Positions 1 through 4,621 of a DNA stretch of 5,252 bases are shown here, one piece after another. Position numbers and translations under genes: made by a program. The stretch comes from Deltaproteobacteria bacterium (GTDB lineage Bacteria > Myxococcota_A > Polyangia > HGW-17 > SLPX01). Where the stretch lies: NCBI GenBank assembly GCA_011390535.1, contig JAABSF010000234.1:1-5252 (forward strand). The letters run 5' to 3'. The notes under the pieces were generated by a model that was given only the letters and a program-made list of their open reading frames with translations, was not told the origin of the DNA and did not search any database. Within the stretch, counting starts at the first letter, position 1; every line of letters begins with the position of its first letter.

Positions 1-987
1 ATCATTGAGAAATATAAAAAGGCGAAGGCATATTGTCAAAATCCTTTTGAAGTAAGGCACAATAGTGGAAAGAAAAAAACAGTTCCGATTGAAAAAGAAT
101 GGATAGGGGATGGTGTCAACCGATCAAAGAACGCATATTCAAGAAGCGTGAAACTTTATTGTCGGGATGCTGCTACCGTTAAACTCAAAGAGAATTCTTT
201 GGATGGGGTTTTTACGGATCCTCCATATTTCGGAAATGTCCAGTACGCTGAACTAATGGATTTTTGTTATGTGTGGCTCAAACGTTTGGTTGGTCGCACA
301 TCCCGGGAGTTTGAGACGGCTTCTACACGTAATTCGTGCGAACTTACGGGTAATGTGGAAATGGGAAGAAACCTGAACCACTTTGCCGAAGGGTTGTCCG
401 CAGTATTCCAGCGCGTGGCAAAAGCCATGAAACCTGGAGCTCCCCTCGCTTTTACTTATCATCATAACAGACTCGATGCATACTACCCGGTGATTGGAGC
501 AATTCTTGACGCCGGCTTGACTTGCACAGCATCCATCCCATGTCCCGCAGAAATGGGAGCTTCCATCCATATAAACGGAACCGGTTCATCAATTATCGAC
601 ACTGTGTTCGTTTGCCGATCAACCGGAACAATCAAGAAAAGCCTTCTTGCAGAGTCCCCTGCGAATTTCGAAAAACTCGTGGCTCGTGATCTGGCTGAGT
701 TGAAGGCAGGAAATGTAAACCCTACAAAAGGTGATATAAGATGTATTGTGTTCGGCCACTTGACTCGGTTGGTGGTATGGATTTTGCGGAGTGAATGGGA
801 CAAAACTAAACCCATTCAATCACGGATAACAAAAATAGCAAACCGGCTGGGCATTTTTGAAAGCAGGGTAAAAGCTCTCACACTCATAGACGCAAACTTA
901 ACGGAAAATTTGAGAGATATGCCTTTGTTCGCCATGCGGGAGAATGTTGGTGAATATGAAACAGAAAACACAGATGTTTCCTTTTGA
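1..987 (+). CDS. DNA methyltransferase, DPPY type (DUF1156/COG1743-like), C-terminal part
   Basis: This is the C-terminal 328 residues of a SAM-dependent DNA methyltransferase, probably an N6-adenine (possibly N4-cytosine) enzyme of a restriction-modification or phage-defence locus. The frame is open from base 1, so the GTG at 148 is an internal codon and the true start lies outside the window. Catalytic motif IV is visible as TDPPYFGNVQYAELMDF (DPPY at bases 217-228), followed by the WLKR stretch typical of COG1743 proteins. A later AMKPGAPLAFTYHHN segment resembles the strand after the catalytic loop in this fold. The tail contains PTKGDIRCIVFGHLTR, which I recall as a conserved C-terminal block of DUF1156 methylases. 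The SAM-binding FxGxG motif and the DUF1156 domain would lie upstream and cannot be checked. No stop or frameshift is seen, so the visible part looks intact. Target specificity cannot be read from it. Confidence 0.85.
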   Translation: MIEKYKKAKAYCQNPFEVRHNSGKKKTVPIEKEWIGDGVNRSKNAYSRSVKLYCRDAATVKLKENSLDGVFTDPPYFGNVQYAELMDFCYVWLKRLVGRTSREFETASTRNSCELTGNVEMGRNLNHFAEGLSAVFQRVAKAMKPGAPLAFTYHHNRLDAYYPVIGAILDAGLTCTASIPCPAEMGASIHINGTGSSIIDTVFVCRSTGTIKKSLLAESPANFEKLVARDLAELKAGNVNPTKGDIRCIVFGHLTRLVVWILRSEWDKTKPIQSRITKIANRLGIFESRVKALTLIDANLTENLRDMPLFAMRENVGEYETENTDVSF

Positions 988-1302
988 AGTCCCTATTGAG
1001 GAAGTCCTCAAAGATCATGACCGTTTTGTAGATTCCATTTTTTCCTGCCTGGCATCGGAATTTCTCGTCATGCCCAAGGGTGAAGGTTTTGTTGATTATT
1101 TGGAGCACTAAGCACTGCAAGGGGGGAAAAAAACATACCTGAATATGAAGTTATTGCATGTATAGGAGGAAGAGGCTTTGGAATACGCAGAGAAGATATG
1201 AAAAAGTTGCTGATAGCTACAAAGGGAAAGGTATTTACTTTAAAAACGCTGGATCGGATGATTGAGTGCACACGATTAAAAGAATTCAGAGCCAAGCGAT
1301 AG
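950..1302 (+). pseudogene. Broken gene downstream of the methylase, possible restriction endonuclease remnant
   Basis: Two coding-like pieces lie in different frames. The first can start at GTG 950 (GGGAG at 938-942, 7-base spacing) or ATG 956, overlapping the methylase end, and runs to TAA 1109-1111. It gives about 51 residues containing FPFEVPIEEVLKDHDRFVDS and MPKGEGFVDYLE. The second is open from 1096 to TAG 1300-1302 in the -1 frame, has no ATG before 1198, and encodes CIGGRGFGIRREDMKKLL followed by a basic end with TRLKEFRAKR. Both pieces look like real protein, not chance frames: a normal start-site overlap on the first, and a compact Gly-Arg-rich motif on the second. The likeliest reading is one gene that lost its middle or suffered a frameshift around 1096-1137, where a G6-A7 tract occurs. 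Its position after a methylase suggests a cognate endonuclease. I have a weak, unverified recollection of XamI-like endonucleases sharing such ends. Confidence 0.5.
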
Positions 1303-1316
1303 AAACAAATACACGC

Positions 1317-1346
1317 TCGTTCATACAATTGAAGTGAACGAATTGT
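1317..1346. repeat. Two overlapping inverted repeats
   Basis: TCGTTCA (1317-1323) is complementary to TGAACGA (1335-1341) across 11 bases. ACAATT (1325-1330) is complementary to AATTGT (1341-1346) across 10 bases. The two stems cannot both form at once. There is no T-run after them, so this is not an intrinsic terminator; an operator or a switchable RNA fold is possible but unproven. Confidence 0.45.
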
Positions 1347-1396
1347 CCGGCACCTTATCCGGTAAAAGCATTGGTGGTCCCAACAGGTTTTTTCCT

Positions 1397-1425
1397 TTGA
1401 CAAGGTGTGATCGCCGTGTTAGATA
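1397..1425 (+). promoter_or_regulatory. Possible sigma-70 promoter for rpmI-rplT
   Basis: A perfect TTGACA (1397-1402) is followed after 17 bases by TAGATA (1420-1425), a weak -10 match. Transcription would start near 1432 and leave a leader of about 155 bases before rpmI. A second candidate, TTGAGA (1503-1508) with TTTATT (1527-1532) at 18-base spacing, lies closer to the gene. Which one is used cannot be settled from sequence alone. Confidence 0.4.
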
Positions 1426-1466
1426 CTCCGCCTATCTCGCGGCTGAAAACGCCTGCAAGCCCTGGT

Positions 1467-1495
1467 GAGACGGCAAATTTAAGAGGCGCCGTTTC
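1467..1495 (+). promoter_or_regulatory. Hairpin in the rpmI leader
   Basis: GAGACGGC (1467-1474) can pair with GCCGTTTC (1488-1495), forming eight base pairs including one G-U, around a 13-base loop. No T-run follows. It falls within the predicted rpmI-rplT leader. L20 is known to repress its own operon through leader RNA in several bacteria, so a regulatory role is plausible, but I do not recognise a known L20-binding fold here. Confidence 0.35.
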
Positions 1496-1586
1496 GAATG
1501 ATTTGAGAAGAATGTGGACGAGTGCCTTTATTGTAGTTTTAATAAACAGACCGTTCATGTTTTAATAGATGGAAGAGGTTTGAGTT

Positions 1587-1784
1587 ATGCCCAAGATGAA
1601 GACAGTAAGTGGCGCAAAAAAGCGCTTTAGACGCACCGGGACAGGTAAAATCAAGCGTAACAAAGCTTATAGAAGCCACATTTTGACTACCAAGACGACA
1701 AAAAAGAAGCGCCACCTCAGGAAATCAGCTATCGTGGACAAAGCCAACGCCAAGTCCATCGCTGAGTTGATACCTTATAAATAA
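1587..1784 (+). CDS. rpmI: Large ribosomal subunit protein bL35
   Basis: This encodes the 65-residue ribosomal protein L35, a small, very basic component of the 50S subunit. The length is exactly typical for the family. The N-terminal MPKMKTVSGAKKRFRRTGTG is the family signature, and the middle has the characteristic KRNKAYRSHIL and KKKRHLRKS stretches. The start is supported by a GGAAGAGG Shine-Dalgarno at 1571-1578, eight bases before the ATG. It is followed by rplT after 62 bases, the standard L35-L20 pairing, and both are probably made from one transcript that L20 may repress. The usual upstream neighbour infC is missing; the previous sequence is the accessory region. Confidence 0.98.
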   Translation: MPKMKTVSGAKKRFRRTGTGKIKRNKAYRSHILTTKTTKKKRHLRKSAIVDKANAKSIAELIPYK

Positions 1785-1792
1785 CATATTAG

Positions 1793-1811
1793 TTAACCAT
1801 CGGATGGTTGA
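1793..1811 (+). promoter_or_regulatory. Small hairpin between rpmI and rplT
   Basis: TTAACCAT (1793-1800) pairs with ATGGTTGA (1804-1811), eight pairs including one U-G, around a CGG loop. It has no T-run and sits 25 bases upstream of the rplT Shine-Dalgarno. It could stabilise the message end or affect rplT translation. Its role is inferred only from its position. Confidence 0.4.
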
Positions 1812-1846
1812 TATGATTACCGGTGGAATGCAGTAGGAGAGTTCCC

Positions 1847-2200
1847 ATGTCTAGAGTGAAACGGGGAGTAAAGGCGAGGCGGAGACGGAATAGGGTGTTA
1901 AAAGAAGCTAAGGGTTTCTATGGCGGACGTTCAAAGATTTTCCGCCGGGCGGTGGAAGCCGTACACAAGAGTTGGAGCTATGCTTACACTGGGCGGAAGA
2001 GAAAAAAGAGAGATTTTCGCAGGTTGTGGATTACAAGAGTGAACGCCGCAGCCAGAAGGAACGGAATCACCTACAGCCGCCTGATAAACGGGTTGAAGTC
2101 CGCAGGTGTAGAGTTAGATAGAAAAGTGTTGGCTGATCTTGCAGTTAAAGACCCAAACGCCTTTTCTCAAATTGTAGAAACTGCGAAAAAAGCTTTGTAA
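1847..2200 (+). CDS. rplT: Large ribosomal subunit protein bL20
   Basis: This encodes the 117-residue L20, a 23S rRNA-binding assembly protein of the 50S subunit and, in several bacteria, the translational repressor of its own operon. The sequence is typical: MSRVKRGVKARRRRNRVL at the start, then AKGFYGGRSKIFRRA, then AYTGRKRKKRDFRRLWI, with INGLKSAGVELDRKVLADLA near the end. The frame can be extended to GTG 1823, but ATG 1847 is chosen. It gives the exact family N-terminus and has GGAG at 1836-1839 with seven-base spacing. It follows rpmI directly. Unusually, the next gene is ihfA after 93 bases, whereas pheS and pheT normally lie between rplT and ihfA in many proteobacteria. Confidence 0.98.
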   Translation: MSRVKRGVKARRRRNRVLKEAKGFYGGRSKIFRRAVEAVHKSWSYAYTGRKRKKRDFRRLWITRVNAAARRNGITYSRLINGLKSAGVELDRKVLADLAVKDPNAFSQIVETAKKAL

Positions 2201-2208
2201 AAAACAGA

Positions 2209-2238
2209 TTGACAGCGTACGCAAATAGCAGGTAAAAA
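2209..2238 (+). promoter_or_regulatory. Possible promoter for ihfA-merR-tRNA-Pro
   Basis: TTGACA (2209-2214) is a perfect -35 match, followed after 18 bases by TAAAAA (2233-2238), a four-of-six -10 match. It lies just after the rplT stop and would give a leader of about 50 bases before ihfA. No terminator hairpin is seen between rplT and ihfA, so read-through from the ribosomal genes is also possible. Confidence 0.35.
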
Positions 2239-2293
2239 CCAATAAATATCACTTGCATGTATCGCGCACAACCATTACCACGGAGAGCGTTCC

Positions 2294-2572
2294 ATGACCA
2301 AAGCCGACATCATCGATAAAGTCTACGAACAAGTTGGCGGGTTCTCCAAAAAAGAGGCCGCTGAGATCGTTGAAGCGGTTTTTGATACAATAAAAGAAAC
2401 CCTGGAACGTGGCGAAAAGATTAAAATTTCCGGGTTCGGTAACTTTTTGGTTAGGCAAAAGCGATCCCGCGTTGGACGCAATCCTCAGACCGGCGAAGAG
2501 ATAACCATCAGTTCTCGGCGGGTTTTGACATTCAAACCAAGCCAAGTACTGAAATCCGCCCTGAATTCATAG
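2294..2572 (+). CDS. ihfA: Integration host factor alpha-type DNA-bending protein
   Basis: This is a 92-residue HU/IHF family protein that binds the DNA minor groove as a dimer and bends it sharply, shaping recombination, replication and sigma-54 promoter architecture. The two N-terminal helices cover residues 3-40. The ISGFGNFLVRQ turn (45-55) precedes the flexible DNA-binding arm with RVGRNPQTGEE, whose Pro64 is the residue that intercalates between base pairs. The C-terminal LTFKPSQVLK is typical. The SRVGRNPQTGEEI wording and the position after rpmI-rplT favour the IHF alpha subunit over HU; the partner subunit is not in the window. The start is supported by GGAGAG at 2282-2287, six bases upstream. 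The MerR-like gene follows after nine bases, so the two are probably co-transcribed. Confidence 0.9.
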   Translation: MTKADIIDKVYEQVGGFSKKEAAEIVEAVFDTIKETLERGEKIKISGFGNFLVRQKRSRVGRNPQTGEEITISSRRVLTFKPSQVLKSALNS

Positions 2573-2581
2573 AGGCGGAGG

Positions 2582-2971
2582 GTGCATAGCGCCATCCCTG
2601 AAAAACTGTTTTTCAAAATCGGGGAAGTGGGTGAAATCGTCGGTGTAAAACCTCATGTTTTGAGGTATTGGGAGAGTGAATTCGAGTTTTTAAGGCCTCG
2701 CAAAACGAGCTCAGGTCACAGGATTTATAGACGCAGCGATGTTGAGCTCTTATTGAAAATTCATGAGCTCGTTCATAAAGAGGGCTATACCATAGCCGGA
2801 GCTCGAAAGAAGCTTTCGGAAGAAAAAGAAGAAAAGAAAACTCAGGAAACAAACGGTCCTCCAAGAGAAGAGCTCTTAGAGAGGATAAAGTTTCTGGAAA
2901 AGAATCGGAGAGAAGTTTTAGAAGAGATAAGAGATCAGATAAAAGACCTTTTGTCCCTGTTGGATGAATAG
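2582..2971 (+). CDS. MerR-type HTH transcriptional regulator, coiled-coil C-terminus
   Basis: This is a 129-residue DNA-binding protein of the MerR superfamily. Residues 12-31 (KIGEVGEIVGVKPHVLRYWE) form the winged helix-turn-helix, followed by the wing RKTSSGHRIYRRSDVELL (40-57) and a helix with HKEGYTIAGARKKL. Residues 79-95 are a charged linker, and 95-128 look like a coiled coil that would dimerise the protein. There is no cysteine anywhere and no effector domain, so it cannot be a classical thiol-bound metal sensor. The GTG start is supported by GAGG at 2572-2575 with six-base spacing. Such genes commonly sit next to ihfA in Desulfobacterota; their target is not known to me. The tRNA gene begins 11 bases after the stop, so it is likely on the same transcript. 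Confidence 0.85.
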   Translation: MHSAIPEKLFFKIGEVGEIVGVKPHVLRYWESEFEFLRPRKTSSGHRIYRRSDVELLLKIHELVHKEGYTIAGARKKLSEEKEEKKTQETNGPPREELLERIKFLEKNRREVLEEIRDQIKDLLSLLDE

Positions 2972-2982
2972 CGAATATGTAC

Positions 2983-3057
<75 letters not shown>

Positions 3058-3061
3058 ACAT

Positions 3062-3095
3062 GGCGCCGTGGCCGTTTTGTCACGGCGCCTTTTTT
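3062..3095 (+). terminator. Strong intrinsic terminator after tRNA-Pro
   Basis: GGCGCCGTG (3062-3070) pairs perfectly with CACGGCGCC (3081-3089), a nine-pair GC-rich stem with a 10-base loop, followed by six T residues (3090-3095). It ends the ihfA-merR-tRNA transcript. The T-run ends only 11 bases before the surE ATG. Confidence 0.92.
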
Positions 3096-3100
3096 ATAGT
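3095..3100 (+). promoter_or_regulatory. Possible -10 element for surE
   Basis: TATAGT (3095-3100) matches the -10 consensus at five of six positions and would place transcription start at about 3106-3107, on the surE ATG itself. The nearest -35-like hexamer, TTGTCA at 3077-3082, is only 12 bases away, too close for a standard promoter. The call is therefore weak and rests mainly on the lack of other room for a promoter. Confidence 0.25.
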
Positions 3101-3106
3101 TGGGCC

Positions 3107-3916
3107 ATGAAATCAAATATACTGCTTACAAACGATGACGGAATTAGCTCACCGGCGCTCAAAGTCGCTGAGATTACCCTACGGGAAATAGCCAACAGCT
3201 TAACTGTGATTGCTCCCGATAGGGAGCGCAGCGCCTCCGGCCATGCAATAACAATGCATCACCCACTTAGAATCGTCCCAGAAGGAAAAGACCGGTTCGC
3301 GTTGGATGGCACCCCAGCGGATTGTGTATATCTGGGGGTGGCATCAATCTGTAACGAGCGGCCCTCCTTTGTAGTCTCAGGCCCGAATAAAGGACCAAAT
3401 TTAGGTACGGACGTCTTTTACTCGGGAACCGTTGCAGGCGCGGCGGAGGGTTATGCAAGGGGGCTGTTTGGAATAGCCCTGTCAACACCCCGCGACGCTG
3501 ATCAAAAAACCTGGGCCGCTGCGGCTGGATTTGTAGGAAAGCTGATCTCAGCTTTGATAAAGGCTGAACTGTCTCACGGCTTGATCAACGTGAATTTTCC
3601 GATGGTCGAGAACCTCCGAGGCTATCGGTGGACTCGCTTGGGGAGAAGAACATACAAAGAAGAGGCTGTGCATCGAGTTGATCCAAAAGGTCGATCATAT
3701 TATTGGATCGGTGGCCCAGGGCTGTCTGATTTCGAAGGTGCTGTAGGCGAGGATGTTGAAGCCGTAAGGCAAGGCTTTGTGTCCATGACGCCGATGAAGA
3801 TGGATATGACGGAGGAGAGTTTTTTCCCAAACCTGAAAGATCTCTCCCTGGAAGGGTATAACCCCATTGCAGAATTAGAGGATAACCATAAGAGAGAGTA
3901 TTGGTTAGATAAATGA
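3107..3916 (+). CDS. surE: 5'/3'-nucleotidase SurE
   Basis: This 269-residue protein is a SurE-family metal-dependent nucleotidase that dephosphorylates nucleoside monophosphates in the cytoplasm; family members may also act on short polyphosphate. The metal site is visible: N9-D10-D11-G12 near the N-terminus, S42 in RSASGHAITMHHPL, and N94 in SGPNKGPNLG, followed by the conserved DVFYSGTVAGAAEG. The LDGTPADCVYLG block is also typical. The frame extends to GTG 3068, but that codon lies inside the terminator stem, and ATG 3107 places the N-terminus exactly where the family begins (MKSNILLTNDDG). There is no clear Shine-Dalgarno before it. The stop overlaps the pcm start in ATGA, the familiar surE-pcm arrangement linked to stationary-phase survival in Escherichia coli. 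Confidence 0.96.
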   Translation: MKSNILLTNDDGISSPALKVAEITLREIANSLTVIAPDRERSASGHAITMHHPLRIVPEGKDRFALDGTPADCVYLGVASICNERPSFVVSGPNKGPNLGTDVFYSGTVAGAAEGYARGLFGIALSTPRDADQKTWAAAAGFVGKLISALIKAELSHGLINVNFPMVENLRGYRWTRLGRRTYKEEAVHRVDPKGRSYYWIGGPGLSDFEGAVGEDVEAVRQGFVSMTPMKMDMTEESFFPNLKDLSLEGYNPIAELEDNHKREYWLDK

Positions 3917-4575
3917 ACAGCAATCAACTCGATATAGAGTTTGCCCGGCTTCGAAAAGAAATGGTGGAGAGGCAGATTGTAGGCCGAGGAATTCGGAATC
4001 CCCGCGTAATCGATGCAATGAAGACTGTTCCCCGCCACCGGTTTGTTCCTGCGGCACATGCTTCAAGAGCCTATGGGGATTATCCCCTTTCTATAGGCGA
4101 AGGGCAAACAATATCACAGCCTTACATGGTGGCATACATGATCGAGCGTGTTCAGCCTGAACCCGAGGATGTGGTGCTGGAGGTGGGCTCTGGGTGTGGA
4201 TACGCGGTGGCGGTCCTGGCGCAAATCGTCCAAAAGGTATACGGTATCGAATACATCCCCGAGTTGGCCGCAAAAGCGACTCGCAATCTTCAGGAGCTTG
4301 GTTACAAAAACTTTGAGATAGGTGCTTTTGACGGGTCCAAAGGGTGGCCTGAAAAATCACCCTTTGATGGTATCGTGGTTTCAGCAGGAGCACCGGCTAT
4401 CCCTCAGGATTTAAAAAAACAGTTGGCCCCCGGAGGGATCATGGTGATACCTACGGGGGATCGTTTCAGCCAAAGGCTCGAAATAGTAAAAAACCATGGA
4501 GATAAAATAACCGTAACCCCTGATCTTCTATGTCGTTTCGTAGACCTTAGAGGAAAAGAGGGCTGGGGTGCCTGA
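3913..4575 (+). CDS. pcm: Protein-L-isoaspartate O-methyltransferase
   Basis: This 220-residue enzyme uses SAM to methylate L-isoaspartyl residues that arise in ageing proteins, starting their repair to aspartate. The family signatures are in order: RHRFVPAAHASRAYGDYPL (41-59), the substrate loop GQTISQPYMVA (64-74), SAM motif I VLEVGSGCGY (88-97), the acidic E113 in YGIEY after motif I, and VVSAGAPAIPQDLKKQLAPG (motifs II-III). It ends with RFVDLRGKEGW, the usual C-terminal block. The ATG shares four bases with the surE stop and has only a weak, distant purine stretch upstream, which suggests translational coupling. Length is normal for the family. A possible GTG start of the next gene lies inside its last codons. 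Confidence 0.97.
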   Translation: MNSNQLDIEFARLRKEMVERQIVGRGIRNPRVIDAMKTVPRHRFVPAAHASRAYGDYPLSIGEGQTISQPYMVAYMIERVQPEPEDVVLEVGSGCGYAVAVLAQIVQKVYGIEYIPELAAKATRNLQELGYKNFEIGAFDGSKGWPEKSPFDGIVVSAGAPAIPQDLKKQLAPGGIMVIPTGDRFSQRLEIVKNHGDKITVTPDLLCRFVDLRGKEGWGA

Positions 4576-4581
4576 TTCTTC

Positions 4582-4608
4582 GGAGCGCTCCTCTATCCCT
4601 AAAGGGAG
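4582..4608 (+). promoter_or_regulatory. Palindrome and possible Shine-Dalgarno-masking hairpin before the DUF368 gene
   Basis: GGAGCGCTCC (4582-4591) is a perfect 10-base palindrome. Just after it, TCCC (4596-4599) can pair with GGGA (4604-4607), or CTCC (4588-4591) with GGAG (4605-4608), covering the GGGAG (4604-4608) that would serve the ATG at 4622. No T-run follows, so it is not a terminator. Control of translation is an inference. Confidence 0.35.
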
Positions 4609-4621
4609 TCACACAATAAAT

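Larger units (their letters stand above)
1303..1586. other. Spacer between the broken gene and rpmI, no convincing gene
   Basis: This stretch of about 280 bases has no supported gene. It contains overlapping inverted repeats near 1317-1346, a promoter-like pair at 1397-1425 and a hairpin at 1467-1495. A minus-strand frame of 67 codons (1558 down to 1355) and a plus-strand frame of about 52 codons (1407-1565) are both open, but neither has a Shine-Dalgarno sequence. The infC gene that usually precedes rpmI is not here. The part after the promoter would form an untranslated leader of about 150 bases for rpmI-rplT. Confidence 0.6.

Noticed and set aside
148..987. GTG at 148 as the true start of the methylase
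   Set aside because: The frame is open to base 1 and the upstream residues (KAYCQNPFEVRHN, then VPIEKEWIGDG) read as family sequence, so the gene begins outside the window.
1068..1403. 111-residue minus-strand frame
   Set aside because: It lies opposite the plus-strand coding pieces of the broken gene and has no domain signature.
1355..1558. 67-residue minus-strand frame as a gene
   Set aside because: No Shine-Dalgarno, no recognised family, it opposes the rpmI transcript and overlaps its likely promoter; kept only as a finding to test.
1823..1846. GTG 1823 as the rplT start
   Set aside because: It adds eight residues not found in L20 and its codons include the Shine-Dalgarno of the ATG at 1847.
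2257..2319. Possible pheM-like leader peptide of 20 codons before ihfA
   Set aside because: No Shine-Dalgarno, no Phe-rich stretch, and it overlaps the start of ihfA in another frame.
3068..3106. GTG 3068 as the surE start
   Set aside because: It lies within the terminator stem and adds 13 residues before the canonical SurE N-terminus.
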